Positions 49,222 through 60,489 of a stretch of 64,000 bases of DNA are shown here, piece after piece. Location: positions 124,001-188,000 of the forward strand of contig NW_026529243.1 in assembly GCF_026262505.1 (NCBI RefSeq), read 5' to 3'. The translations under genes and the position numbers were made by a program. Numbering within the stretch: the stretch's first letter is position 1; every line of letters begins with the position of its first letter. The stretch is from Trichomonas vaginalis G3 (lineage: Eukaryota > Parabasalia > Trichomonadida > Trichomonadidae). Under the pieces are notes generated by a model, which saw nothing but the letters and a program-made list of their open reading frames with translations, was not told the DNA's origin and did not search any database.

Positions 49222-52200
49222 ATGCCACGTAAGATACGTAAGAATATACGTAAGAGGAAGAGAGCATTGAAACATCCAATAGTAAGACTGACACCACAAC
49301 AACAGTTGCAACAACAAATGCTGAATGACCCCACTATGTTGCAACAAATGTCAAGCAATCCTATGCTTTTAAACCGAGTTGTTGGTGCACAGAGTGGAGG
49401 TTTAAGAGCGGCACTTTTAGCGAAAATGGCAGGCTATGGTGGAGCTGCAGACGGAACAGCCTATAACCCTCAAAGTCAAATGAATTTGAGTTCACTCAAA
49501 AATCAAATATCAGATGTCAAAAAGTCAAACATAGACATACAGAAACAAATAAGTGAAAACGAAAAGAAACTAGAATATGACAGACACACAAAGAAACTCA
49601 ATGAGTTAACGTAGAGAAAAAGAAGAAAGAAGAACAACTGAAAGAACTAAGTACAGAGGAATATGCAAAAAAAGTGTCAGAAAAAGCAGCAGAAGTAGCA
49701 AAAATGGAACAAGATGTCATAAATTTGAAAAACCATACTACTCAATATAAAGTACTGAAAGATGAAGAAATAAAACAAAAAGCCCTGAAGACATATATGG
49801 ATAGCGATGAGTATAAAAAAGAAGTTGAAGCAACTGTAAAGGCAGAAAAACTTTTACAGTTGCAAAACCAAACCGTACAGTATGAAAACTTAGCACAAGA
49901 AAGTAAAAATAACGACGCGGCTATGCAAAAGGCAATGAAAAGCGCAGAATATATAAAAGCTAACAATGACTGGTTAGATGCCCAAGCCAACGCTAAAGCA
50001 GCCCAACTCATAGGGTCAATAAGGACAAAAATACAAGCGGATGAAGACAGTTCAAATGAAGCTTTAACAAATGCTGACTTTAAGAACGCTTTCGAAGCTC
50101 TTCATAGTAAGGTGAAACAAGTGAACGACTTCTCATCTGGAAAGAAACTGAAGTCTGAAGGTTTCGACAAAGAGTTAAAAGAAGTAGCACAAAATATGAC
50201 GAAAAATAACAGATGCAGCAACGAGACAGGCAGTTCAAAGTGCCTATGACGCCGTTAGAGCAACTGTTGTGAAAAGTCAAGAAAAAGAGTTACAACAGAC
50301 CAAAACAGACCTAGTAAATGCTTTCTTAAAACGAAAAGTCAGGTAGGACATTACGCTGCAGATGGAACATATGTGCCAGCTGGTGGAACTTATATACCAC
50401 CAAACCCTCCAAGAGAAGCACCTGCACCAGGACTACCTAGAACATTTACATCGTCACATGGACACAGACACAGGCATGCACCAAAACCAGCACAACAACC
50501 ACCTCCACAACCAGCACAACAACCAACACAACAACCAGCACAGCAACCAACAGTTCAAAACCCTGCACAACAACAACCACAAACAGAGCAAGGACATAAA
50601 AGAAGTAGAGAACAAGGAAACCAAGAATTCTTAAAAATGCTTAAAGAAGAGTGTGGTTTCCCAGATACTGTTGACTTTAGTGACAGATATAAAGAAGCTA
50701 TTGGAAAGTTCAAGGATGGAAATACTGACCCGAACCTATTTAGCTTTATGGCTCAGCACCAAAACGGATATAATCTCAAAACCTGGAAAATACAAGCTCG
50801 CTAAGGGATATGATTTAATAGCATATCATCCAAATGACATGGATGAATTTACTCCGAGATATTTGATGTCAGAGCTAAATGACAATTCAACTTTCGTCAT
50901 GAAACGCGTAAAAAATAGAGACGGAACGAAAGAACAAAAGCTTATGAATGCGGATGACGTAGATAGGGAAATTGTTGAAACGGTCTCGGAATATATGAAA
51001 TGCCAGCAGATGAGGTACAAGAAACTCCACAGGAAGAAGTTCAGATACAACCAGACATGGAAGAAATAGTTCAGCAACAACAGCTAGAAGAGCCTGAAGG
51101 AAACGAACAAGTCACTCCTTTGGAAACTAACTTCACAGAACTAGATGAAGATTTGGAACAGCCGAAAAATCTTGACCCTCAACAAGAGTATGCGGAGAAT
51201 ATGGAATATTTCCAAGAGTCTAAAAAAAATTCGGCTGACATAGTAGAAGAATATCGAAAAATGTTTGCCGACATACAAAAGACTCCAACATCAGATGAAA
51301 ATATCCAGCATAGAATGGAAGAACTGAAAAAAAATGTACACAAATACAACCCTTTTTTACTTACGAGCATTTAACGTTCAATCTTCGGATGAACTCGGTG
51401 AAGATAAAAGGTTAAATTTCAAGAAAACATATAGAAATGAAACATTGTTTAAAGTTCATTCAGAACCTAGCCAAGATGGAAAACAAACCTACTTTTGTTT
51501 CTGCAGACGATGGAACTACAATGAGATGGGGTCATAAAGCTAATCCAGATAGGTGGTTCATAAACTTACAACCTCAATTCCAAGAAGTTGTAGACGCAAT
51601 GGAAGTGAATGGTGAACCAGATGTAGCTGGTATTTTCAGCGCGGCTTTAATGCCATTGAAAGATAAAAGATGCAGATATTTTGAACCAGTATGAAATGAA
51701 CATGGCTGATGGAAATATAACACCTGACGTTCTAGAACATTTATCTCAAAGAACTACACAGAACCATAGAGATGGTATATTTGGTGAAGAGTTTAGAAAG
51801 AAAGTTAGGGAGAGCGAAGGAAGAGAACCTATTGTACATGACCTTGCAAACGAAAGTTTGCAAAATGTCATAAAAACTTACTTTGCAGACAATGAACTGA
51901 GAAGGGATGAATATTTAAGAAAACTCAAATGGACAGTACCAAATGAAATGTTAGTATTGAAAAACATGTTCCTTGACAAAAAAAAACCAACTACAGAAAT
52001 AAACGACGCAAGACTGAAAGATTGGGTAAAAGCTTTCCCATTCACAAAAGATATTGTTGGTAACATGGAAGAAAACCAGAATGGCTACAAAAACATATAT
52101 TTGGAAACGAGCATATTCCATATGGACAGGCACTGTTTGAAGAGCTTGAACCAGAAACTCAGGACAGAGTCATGCAAACAATAAGCGACGACTCAAATAC

Positions 52201-52420
52201 AGACTATGACAAACTCTTTCTAGGATATAGGTTACCTGAGATGGGCGACCAGAGCCAAAAGGCAAAAAGGACATGGGAAATTTGCAACATACTAGATGAA
52301 CATAATGCAAAGATGCAACAACTTCAAGCAGAGGGCAATGAAGGAAAAAGAAGAGTTAAAAACTCAGTCAGGAAGAAAGTAAAGCTTGGTCGGAGTGGGT
52401 TCTATTATGACATATAAATC
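49222..52420 (+). pseudogene. Large structural gene region of element 2, broken
   Basis: Plus-strand coding over about 3.2 kb. It starts with a very basic, Gln-rich N-terminus (MPRKIRKNIRKRKRALKHPI then PQQQLQQQM), continues as long charged coiled coil (KAAEVAKMEQDVINLKNHTT), then a His/Pro/Gln-rich low-complexity stretch (HRHRHAPKPAQQPPPQPAQQ) and acidic segments (QVTPLETNFTELDEDLEQPK). Overall it looks like one or more virion scaffold or core proteins with a DNA-binding basic end. No enzyme motif seen. Heavily broken, which prevents a count of separate genes. Confidence 0.45.
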
Positions 52421-52449
52421 CAACTATTCTATATTTTTACTCATATGAA

Positions 52450-54053
52450 ATGTACGCCGCTCAGAATATAACGCCAACAGTTTTGGATGCCATGAATGGA
52501 AATGTTTCCGAATGGTATAACGAATGCGACAATGCCATTAGAAGGTCAGAAATAGTTCCTGGAACTTACGAATATACAACTGCTGTTTCTTATGGAAACG
52601 TAGGTGATTTGGAGAAGGTTCTTCAACAACAGTAGATATTGCTTGCGACAGGTTTCATATAATTTCTATTGACAACTCTTTCTTATACGTGGAACAAGAC
52701 ATTGAAATAAAACCTTCTGCCAAGTTGTCTGACAAGAAAGGTTGCAATGGAATTTTCTATGTCGGATACCAATATGCTCCAGAAGTTTTCATGGGATATA
52801 AGATATATTCTAACTCTGACTTAGTTCAAACAGTAACATGGGCAAACTATGAATGGTTCGCTTTGAGAAACTCAGTACAACCACAAGCTAGAGAACAAAC
52901 AGACCAGTATGCAACTATTGAGAAAATAAGAAGACTTGACCCTAACGTTCCAGGAGTTTATGTAACCTTTCTGGACAAACTGCAGCAGCAGTAACCAAAG
53001 TAAAACTGAAACTTAGAGTTCCTTTGTCATCTTTCCTCATCTTCAGGTTTTTAAGATACTTGCCAAACTGGGCAGGAAAAATTTCTATCGAACTTACTCC
53101 AAGCAAAATAACTTAGTCATTGCACCAACACAAGACCCATTCACTCTTACAGACGTTAAAGGGAGCAAATCAAACGTCATTCGCCGACTTTTGCAAAGAC
53201 AAAGTTGACTTAGACTTTGGTTTCTCAAACTTCAACACTGAAGTAAACTATTATTTCAATGCTGCTGGAACTGCTTGGGACCCAGTTAAGTTCACATGCG
53301 AAAAATTTGAATGCAAGAGAATAGAAAGCAGACTTGCAGTCTATATGTTGGACCCAGATATTTCAAATGCTTTAGCTGCCAAATATATTGCAGTTCCACT
53401 TATGTTCCCTATACACCAAATATCTGTCAAAGACTTTGCAGGTGAAGTTGGAAACCAAAGTGCTGACCCAGGTGCAAGAACAGATATTGCTTAACAACTG
53501 CAATGAAACATGCAGATACTATGTTTGTACTGTTCAGACGAACTATAAATGACTATTCTTGCTTCTACAACCCTGGTATTAAATACCATATAAACATAGA
53601 TGGCAAATACTATCCAAGAGAAGAATATTCCACAGTTGAAGATATGAGGTCATACAACTTGACATTAGATGCTATGAACTTTAACAACAACTTCACAACA
53701 ACCATTAACCCTGAAATGCAAAGTTCTATTATGCCATATGTGAAAGTATGGACCCATACAGGAGCTCAAAAAACTCAATATACAAATGGAGACCGTTCAA
53801 ACTTTGGCTTGGCATTCCATTTGCTGACTCAGAAGACTTTATGGGTGGTATTTCAACTGTTGGTACTGTACAAATACAATATACTGGTGACAGAGACGGT
53901 CCAGATGAATTGAAAGCAAAGAAGTTTACAAAACCAATAGCACTTTTCACGGAAGATGCTCTTTTGAAGATTCGTTCGATGAAACCTGCTGGGGCTCCTC
54001 AGATTGGTATAACGACAGCTTCCATCGAGCAGATTTTGGCAGCAGGTCAGTAA
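52450..54053 (+). pseudogene. Major capsid protein-like region of element 2, broken
   Basis: About 535 codons of plus-strand coding, beginning MYAAQNITPTVLDAMNGNVS. Content is beta-rich: YVGYQYAPEVFMGYKIYSN, FGFSNFNTEVNYYFNAAGTA, YIAVPLMFPIHQISVKDFAG, YHINIDGKYYPREEYSTVED and MRSYNLTLDAMNFNNNFTTT. The length, the IDGKYYPR-type strand followed by a helix-rich stretch and the position beside other virion genes fit a double-jelly-roll capsid protein of Polinton-like viruses. Assignment by character, not by alignment. Broken. Confidence 0.55.
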
Positions 54054-54365
54054 GTTGTTCTTGAACTGACTTCTCTCCGTCAAATATTGACAGTACGCCA
54101 GTTTTGATATAATATTGTATTAAAAACTTTCCTTTAGAAATATCGGTCAGTTTTGTTGTTATATTTTTGTCTGCTTCAAGAACTTTCACCATCTCGGTTA
54201 TACCAACTTTCTTTGCTTTATGAAATATTTTTGTTCAGCAAAGACTGCTATTCTATAACATTTTCCATTGTTTGTATAAAGAACTATTCTATCAATGAAC
54301 TTGTATTGTTTGTGTGTGTAAACTTTGTTTTGCTTCAATTCAATAAGATATCCGAATACGTCCAT
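54050..54365 (-). pseudogene. Small minus-strand gene of element 2, broken
   Basis: Starts MDVFGYLIELKQNKVYTHKQ just across from the divergent gene at 54,383. Contains YKFIDRIVLYTNNGKCYRIA and further LTDISKGKFLIQYYIKTGVL. Function unknown. Confidence 0.4.
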
Positions 54366-54382
54366 CTTTTTATTCTAAGTAA

Positions 54383-54964
54383 ATGTCATTTCCGAAAAAT
54401 AGAAGCGTAAGTGTTTCAAAAGGTTTAATGGCGGTGGCAGACGTGAAGTTAAATTCACCAACTCAAACAAACAGTCAAAGTGTTGTTGTCAATGTCAAAG
54501 AAAGAGATGTTGAAGTGGGGAAACCATACGAAGACGAAGATGGTATAACAATAGTTCCTGTAAAAGAACAACCAACATATCCTGAAGTTAGCAGAGACTT
54601 AAGTTCTGTTGCAGATATTCGAAACGACTACCAACAACTGAAAAACAAACTTCAAACTCAGGAGAAGATTTGTCAAGCTTTAGGTATAATGTTAAACTTG
54701 GTCGAACACAACCCTGTAAAAGTGAACTCATATGTCATTGCACCTCATGAAGTTTTGAAAGAACTATTGAAACTTTTGACAGAGGCAGACGATATAAACA
54801 TCAAAGAAATAGAACCCGACATTAGTTGCTGTGGTGTTTCATATAATGTCATTGACAAGATATACGTTATGAAAGGAGGTGAAACGTTGAACTTAAAGTA
54901 TAGTTTCCCAGACGTCATAAAAATATTTGACGACCACAACATTTCATTAAATTTATATTGCTAA
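54383..54964 (+). CDS. Element 2 protein with the SCCG C-terminal domain
   Basis: 193 residues, intact, starting MSFPKNRSVSVSKGLMAVAD. The N-terminal half is polar with a short helix (YQQLKNKLQTQEKICQALGI); the C-terminal 80 residues hold DISCCGVSYNVIDKIYVMKG, then LNLKYSFPDVIKIFDDHNIS. This matches the end of the element 1 protein at 35,125-35,826 in the order SCCG, strand-strand, LxLxYxD/PxxxKIxDxxxIS. Promoter-like TTTTTATTCTAAGTAA precedes the ATG. Function unknown, but conservation across two otherwise different elements suggests a core role. Confidence 0.65.
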   Translation: MSFPKNRSVSVSKGLMAVADVKLNSPTQTNSQSVVVNVKERDVEVGKPYEDEDGITIVPVKEQPTYPEVSRDLSSVADIRNDYQQLKNKLQTQEKICQALGIMLNLVEHNPVKVNSYVIAPHEVLKELLKLLTEADDINIKEIEPDISCCGVSYNVIDKIYVMKGGETLNLKYSFPDVIKIFDDHNISLNLYC

Positions 54965-54970
54965 GTAAAA

Positions 54971-55203
54971 ATGTCAAAACTTCTTGAAAGATGTTTGAAG
55001 AAAAATAATATAGACTTTATTTCATGTAAAGGACTTTACACACTTTTGAACGATATGAAAGACCCCTGTTTTGTTTGTTCGTGTAGACAAAAGGAAAGTT
55101 CTATGTCTTTACAAAATATTTGAACTTCTTAGACAGAGAACTTCAAGAAACGCCATGTGAAAGTTTAGATGAAGTTCTTCTCCACTTTCAGAAAAACTTT
55201 TAA
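54971..55203 (+). pseudogene. Small gene of element 2, broken
   Basis: Starts MSKLLERCLKKNNIDFISCK, followed by a CFVCSC cysteine cluster. It directly follows the SCCG gene and ends just before the next start. Function unknown. Confidence 0.35.
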
Positions 55204-55213
55204 ATATATATAA

Positions 55214-56023
55214 ATGGCAGAAGATATAATGGTTTATACTATTACGACTAAAAACCCTGAGTCATATAATTCTATAACAACAAACTTACAAAGTCCTCAA
55301 GGACGGATATTGTAAACTAACCTTAAACACAATGACGACTAAAGCCTGTTTTGCTCTTTTGACACCAGAAGATTTTATTGTTGTGAATGGTAAAAAATAC
55401 TCCTTTGAAGATACTTACTCAGATATACCACCAACAGGTTTTGTTGACTTATTTAATACTTTAAGGACGGATGTAACATGTGCTGCAACTAGAGCAGGTT
55501 TCATTATGTTTGGATGTCCGACTGAGTTTAGTATAAACGATATGAGCTATAATACAAAACTTATTTCTGGTTTTTACTACCAACAGTTTCCTATAACAGG
55601 AAAAGGTGTCATACAAGGAATGTCTATTCCATTGACTTTAAGTACACCTATTTTATATATTGTTTCAAACTTAGGTTCAAAGTGTGCTATTCGAATGTCG
55701 ACAGAAACTACTATGACCAAAAGATACTCATGCGTATAAACAACACTTTCTCTGCTGGTTTGCCTATTGTTCATTCGAATGCAGAATTTTCAGCTTTAGT
55801 AAACTCAAACACTTTAGCAAACATAAACTTAACCTTAGTTGACGCAAACTTTGTTCCTGTAAAACTTTTATGTCCTATGTATTTGTCAATGACGGCAGAA
55901 AGTTTCGAATTGGAAGATGCAACTGGTGAAAGTATTGTACTACAAGAACAACTTCAACAACAAATAGCTCAAGAACAACAAATGCAACAAATGGAACAAA
56001 TGCAACAACAAAGTCAAGAATAA
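55214..56023 (+). pseudogene. Candidate minor capsid region of element 2, broken
   Basis: Starts MAEDIMVYTITTKNPESYNS. Beta-rich sequence follows: FVVNGKKYSFEDTYSDIPPT, FIMFGCPTEFSINDMSYNTK, GVIQGMSIPLTLSTPILYIV, NINLTLVDANFVPVKLLCPM. The C-terminus is a Gln/Met-rich low-complexity tail (QEQQMQQMEQMQQQSQE). Size and beta character suit a minor capsid (penton-like) protein; not proven. Broken. Confidence 0.45.
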
Positions 56024-56051
56024 AAAAAATATTTTTTTTATTTTTATAAAA

Positions 56052-57287
56052 ATGTACAGAATAGACGTTTCAGATTTTTATGACTTCCAAGCGTTCAGAA
56101 ATATGTGTCCATTTAGAGACTATAACAAAGCAGTCGAGAATTTGAAACGTTTAGTCATTTATGTTGACTCTGCCCCAGAATGTTATGTTATGAAAGAATG
56201 GGATGTTGTCTTTAACAAACCAAGAGCAACCATAGTTTCAGAACAAGAATGTAGACAGAAACTTAAGAAAATAAAAGTCGTACAAGTTGGTATGAAGATG
56301 TTAGATGCTTGGGATATCTTATTGTCAAAGTTAGAAGATTTTTCAGTTCGTGGTATAAAGTTCTATACACCATCTCCAAACTTCTATTCTATCTTCACTG
56401 GATATAAATACGAACAAGTAGAATGGAAAGAAAATGTTATAGAAGCTTGGTTAGACCATGTCAAAGAAATTATATGCAATGGAAACGAAAGAGTCTATGA
56501 GTATATCTTATGTTGGTTTGCAAACATCTTACAACATCCAAGTGCTAAAAATGAAACTGCTCTCATTATAATTGGAAAACAAGGAACTGGTAAGAACACT
56601 TTCTTTACAGATATCTTATGCAAACTGTTAGAGGGCTATTCGAACCCTAATATGACAAACTTAGAAAACATCTGCGGTAAATTTAACTCTTCAATAGAGA
56701 ATATGAAACTTATAGTATGTAACGAACTTCAAAGTATAGATACAACAAAAGTTTTAAACTCAGATGCTTTGAAGAGTCTTATAACAGACAAAGTTGGAGT
56801 TGTTGAAAGAAAATATAAAGACCAAAGAGTTTGTGAAAATGTTGCAAACTTCGTCATGGTTTCAAACAATGTTGTTCCGATGAAGTTAGAAAGTTCTGAC
56901 AGAAGATATGTAGTTGTCAGAACGTCAGATTCTCATATGTAAGATACAGAATATTTTGACGCTTTGTCAGAAACTTTGACATCTGACTTTTACAACCACT
57001 TGTTCTCATATTTCATGACATTAGATATTTCAAAGTTCAATCCAAGACAAATTCCACATACCGAAGAAAGACAAACATTGTTAGAAGCAAACAAGAGTGT
57101 TTATGAACTGTTTATAGATGAGACTAACTTTGAGTGTTTAGATGAAAGGTCATTGTACGATGAATATAAACAATATTGCCAAGAGTATGGTTATATGGCA
57201 GCTTCTAAACGTACATTCTTGGCAAATGTCAAAAATCTTTTAGATGTTCAGAACGGCGTATATACAAAGAAAAATTTTTATGAGTAA
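56052..57287 (+). pseudogene. SF3 (D5-like) helicase region of element 2, broken
   Basis: Coding of about 410 codons from MYRIDVSDFYDFQAFRNMCP, preceded by TTTTTTTATTTTTATAAAA. The ATPase core has LIIIGKQGTGKNTFF (Walker A, about residue 171), MKLIVCNELQSID (Walker B) and NFVMVSNNVVPMKLESSDRR (motif C and arginine finger), with the D5_N-like segment YEYILCWFANILQHPSAKNE before it. The end resembles the C-terminal part of viral primase-helicases (FLDERSLYDEYKQYCQEYGY-like). SF3 helicases unwind viral DNA at replication and are typical of Polinton-like viruses, virophages and large DNA viruses. Broken. Confidence 0.8.
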
Positions 57288-57323
57288 ATTTTAAAAAAAA
57301 TCTTTTTTTATCCGATAGAAAAG

Positions 57324-57743
57324 ATGACAAAATTCATCTCAGTAAATAAGTACATGACAGAAGTCAAAGAAGAACTAGACCCATTCGCATATTTGAATGT
57401 TTACTTCTACCATTTTGAAAAGTCTACATTTGACAAAGTTTGGAACATCGAACCAGTTAAGTTTGCTATTGTGACTAAAAATGGTGCGAAATTTGAAGAC
57501 TTAGACATAGAAGGTTTGTTAACAGTCAAAGAAAATTTTGACAGAAAGTTCTCAAAACTCGAAGAAGGCAAAGCATACAAACTTGTTATACCTTATGAAC
57601 CAAAGAAAGCAGACGACTATGAATATTATGAGTCTAAGATAGTTGAAGTTCAAGGTAAATTGGGTAAAAAGATTTTAGAGTCTAAGCCAGTGTTTGCTCC
57701 TAAAGAGGAAGAGAACATTGACATTGACCCAGAAATGTTCTAA
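57324..57743 (+). CDS. Element 2 protein of unknown function, 139 residues
   Basis: Intact frame starting MTKFISVNKYMTEVKEELDP. Alternating strands and helices, with PVKFAIVTKNGAKFEDLDIE and YKLVIPYEPKKADDYEYYES, and an acidic C-terminus (EEENIDIDPEMF). Acidic tails of this kind occur on viral single-strand DNA-binding proteins, and the gene follows the helicase, but this is only a suggestion. Leader AATCTTTTTTTATCCGATAG precedes the ATG. Confidence 0.5.
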   Translation: MTKFISVNKYMTEVKEELDPFAYLNVYFYHFEKSTFDKVWNIEPVKFAIVTKNGAKFEDLDIEGLLTVKENFDRKFSKLEEGKAYKLVIPYEPKKADDYEYYESKIVEVQGKLGKKILESKPVFAPKEEENIDIDPEMF

Positions 57744-57759
57744 AAATAAAATTTTATTT

Positions 57760-58209
57760 TTACATGTCAAATTTCTTTTTCTCTGGTTCAGGTTCTTTCT
57801 TCTCTTCTTCTACTTTCTTTTCTTTCTTCTCTCTCTTCTTCTTCTTCTCTGGTGGAGTTATGTCAAACTTCTCAGAACCATATTTTTGTAAAAGGTCTTT
57901 GTCCTTTAATAGCTCTTCTATTCTGTTTTCTATTTCATCTTCAAGAACAGCGCATGTGTCTTCTTTGCATTCTAAGAACTTTTGTTGGACTTCAGCTTTC
58001 CAATCGGCGTCATCTCTGTCAACAAGTCTGTCATTGACAAATTTTAAGACTTCTCTGCTTAATGTTTTATGGTTCTTGTCATATTCCCAGAAACAGAACT
58101 TTAGAACAAATTCACCTTTCTTGTTTACACTATGTAAGATTTTATGGTCTACAGATGTTTTGCTGTCGAAAAGCTTGTCTCGAATATAGATAGCGAAATC
58201 GCTAGACAT
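57760..58209 (-). CDS. Element 2 protein with Lys/Glu-rich tail, 149 residues
   Basis: Starts MSSDFAIYIRDKLFDSKTSV. The first 110 residues look folded (LKFCFWEYDKNHKTLSREVL, FLECKEDTCAVLEDEIENRI); the last 40 are KKKKREKKEKKVEEEKKEPE-type low complexity. It overlaps nothing on the plus strand except the long open frame upstream of the true ATPase start, and shares the spacer with that divergent gene. Function unknown. Confidence 0.55.
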   Translation of the reverse strand: MSSDFAIYIRDKLFDSKTSVDHKILHSVNKKGEFVLKFCFWEYDKNHKTLSREVLKFVNDRLVDRDDADWKAEVQQKFLECKEDTCAVLEDEIENRIEELLKDKDLLQKYGSEKFDITPPEKKKKREKKEKKVEEEKKEPEPEKKKFDM

Positions 58210-58245
58210 TTCCTAAAAGATAAAATTTTTAATTTTTCTAAAAAT

Positions 58246-59121
58246 ATGTTAGAAAAAAAGTTTGCTGACATTGACAAGAAATTTGAGAATGTTTTAAACA
58301 AGAACAAGAGGAAGTTAGAAAATGCTCAGATAAAACCCATACATGACAAGTTCCTATTTGCTCAGAATGGTATAACAGGTCTAATTGCACCGCCTGGGTC
58401 GGGCAAGACTTTCACTTATCTTAAAATGGCTGCACAACAACAAGAACTAGATGAGAAGAACCCATTCTATGAGTTAGTAGTCATTTGTAGTACTTCTGGT
58501 CAATTTGACCAAACCGTAAATTCGTTCAAAGATATTATAAAAAAGTCTAAGTTAGTATGTATAAAAGACTCTGAGTTGTTGGATTGGATAAAGAAGTACC
58601 AAAGAAGAGTTTTGAAGTACAATGCTATAAATGAGTATGTCAATTCGAGGTTTAAAGACCCAAATGAGGAAATGCAGAGAATATTAGAGAAGAAACACTT
58701 CAGAAACAAACAGAAAGAGATAGAATACATTTCGAAGAAATTGCAATCTTACGATTGGAAGACTTACCCTCACAGATGTCTTCTTATCTTAGATGACTTT
58801 GCTTCTCATCCTTTGTTAAAGAATAGAGAACAAGACATGTGTCGAATTCTTAAGAAGCTCAGACACTTTAACATTTCAGTTGTCATTTGTGTACAGACAG
58901 CAAAGAGTTTAAGTAAGGATGTTAAAAGAATACTTACTGATATCATACTTTTCCCTGGATTGTCCGAAGACGATTTCATGGAACTTATGAAAGAGTCCAT
59001 GGCAGGTAAGTTTGACAGACATGAACTATGGGAGAAGTACAAAGTCATACAAGACCCTCATACTTCTTTCAGAATTCACATCTACGCGAACAAAGTTCAA
59101 ATTGTAAAAAGTCAAGCTTGA
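58246..59121 (+). CDS. FtsK/HerA-type packaging ATPase of element 2
   Basis: 291 residues from MLEKKFADIDKKFENVLNKN; this ATG is chosen because a TTTTTAATTTTTCTAAAAAT promoter-like sequence lies directly before it, although the frame is open further upstream. Walker A GLIAPPGSGKTFTY at about 45-58, Walker B RCLLILDDFASHPL at about 177-190, and a sensor-like ISVVICVQTAKSLSKDVKRI after it. This is the A32-like genome-packaging ATPase of DJR viruses. Intact. Its last 30 bp, AATTGTAAAAAGTCAAGCTT plus GAAAAAT, recur at about 60,670-60,700. Confidence 0.8.
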   Translation: MLEKKFADIDKKFENVLNKNKRKLENAQIKPIHDKFLFAQNGITGLIAPPGSGKTFTYLKMAAQQQELDEKNPFYELVVICSTSGQFDQTVNSFKDIIKKSKLVCIKDSELLDWIKKYQRRVLKYNAINEYVNSRFKDPNEEMQRILEKKHFRNKQKEIEYISKKLQSYDWKTYPHRCLLILDDFASHPLLKNREQDMCRILKKLRHFNISVVICVQTAKSLSKDVKRILTDIILFPGLSEDDFMELMKESMAGKFDRHELWEKYKVIQDPHTSFRIHIYANKVQIVKSQA

Positions 59122-59254
59122 AAAATAAATGGTTCATCTACCCTACTTGTTTGAAGTTGTCAAAATACTCTGTTATTTTTCACGATTTTCATGAGTTTTG
59201 GCTACCCCTGTAAAAGTCGGTCTAGAGAAATTTCATGAAATTTGGTCATTTTTT

Positions 59255-59515
59255 TCAGCAAAAATATATTTTAGGGTAGAAGGGTATATCTACCCCGTTT
59301 TCTACCCTCATTTCTACCCCAGTTATTTTATAAACGTTTCACATGGTAAACGTTATTTTTTAAATTTTGTGAAAACTCAACGGTTTGACACAAGCCCTAA
59401 AAATTATTTTACTCAGAATTTTACTCAGAATTCAATAAAAATATATTTTAGGGTAGAAGGGTATATCTACCCCGTTTTCTACCCTCATTTCTACCCCAGT
59501 TATTTTATAAGCGTT
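59255..59515. repeat. Intergenic GGGTAGAAGGG repeat, two copies
   Basis: ATATATTTTAGGGTAGAAGG then GTATATCTACCCCGTTTTCT and ACCCTCATTTCTACCCCAGT at about 59,259-59,336 and 59,436-59,512. Short inverted parts (GGGTAGAA...TTTCTACCC) can pair. Lies between convergent genes; a terminator or recombination role is possible. Confidence 0.8.
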
Positions 59516-60419
59516 TTACATGGTAAACATTGTGAATTCGTGAAATTCTAAACAGTTTTGTAGCTTCTATTTCTTCACGAAGGATATCGAATGTTTTCAC
59601 AATGCCGAAAGTTTCTTTATATTTCTTCTTGACATCTGAAAGAAGGAAATCGTCAGCTGTTGGATAGTTTTTGTTTAGAAATGTCAACATGTCCATTTTA
59701 TCTTCTGCTGGTTTCTCTACTTCTTTCTTTAAGTCAGCATAGTCGTTTCTCATACGTTCTATCTCTTTGACGGAGTAGTTATATTTCCTCATTGCTGCTT
59801 TACATTTAGAACATTGTGGGTTCATTTTTGCGTTATATTCTGAAACCTTACCTGCTAGTATGACTAAGGCGTCAATGGTTTTCTTTAACTCAAAAGTTGC
59901 TGGTTTTATCTGTTCGTTCCATACCTTACCTCTTCTATCTTTATCTCTTATCTGCCATACACATTTTGCAACTAACGAAACAAAGTTGTCGTAGGTCTTA
60001 AACTCCCCAGATTTGTATATGTCAGAGATGTTCTTATATACCATATCGCAATCTTTGTCCATGACTTTGTGGTTGCAATGAAAACCAAGGAATTCATAGT
60101 TAACCTTTCGTATGAACTTCTTTATTTCTACTGAGTCAGTTGCTTTGACTTCTATTTCATCGAATTCTGGAATAGTGAGTTTTTGTTGTTGTATTTCAGG
60201 AAGTTTAGGTAGATGGTCAATAATATCCTGCATTTCATAAAGATACTGTTCATTTGTTTCATCTTTCGCAGTGCAATCTAAATCTCCTTGGAGAAGTTCT
60301 TGCTTTATCTTCTGGATTTCTGTTTCGAAAGTATATGAAGAAGGAATGAAGCTTTTCATCTCTACTAACATTGAAGTTGGGTTCATGACTAACGAGTTTG
60401 GTGCTGTTGTTGCTAACAT
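59505..60419 (-). CDS. Element 2 protein of unknown function, 304 residues
   Basis: Start chosen at MLATTAPNSLVMNPTSMLVE because a T-rich leader (TATTTTTTTATTTTTATTGT) precedes it. Contains TIPEFDEIEVKATDSVEIKK, a CNHKVMDKDCDMVYKN cysteine/histidine stretch, and a later KMNPQCSKCKAAMRKYNY CxxC, so zinc binding is possible. The C-terminus (DVKKKYKETFGIVKTFDILR then EIEATKLFRISRIHNVYHV) looks like a winged-helix-type end. Role in DNA or RNA binding inferred; no family recognised. Intact. Confidence 0.55.
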   Translation of the reverse strand: MLATTAPNSLVMNPTSMLVEMKSFIPSSYTFETEIQKIKQELLQGDLDCTAKDETNEQYLYEMQDIIDHLPKLPEIQQQKLTIPEFDEIEVKATDSVEIKKFIRKVNYEFLGFHCNHKVMDKDCDMVYKNISDIYKSGEFKTYDNFVSLVAKCVWQIRDKDRRGKVWNEQIKPATFELKKTIDALVILAGKVSEYNAKMNPQCSKCKAAMRKYNYSVKEIERMRNDYADLKKEVEKPAEDKMDMLTFLNKNYPTADDFLLSDVKKKYKETFGIVKTFDILREEIEATKLFRISRIHNVYHVKRL

Positions 60420-60489
60420 GTTCTTACAATAAAAATAAAAAAATATTTTTTTAAAAAAACCAACTTTATTTTTTATTTCGGGAAAACTC

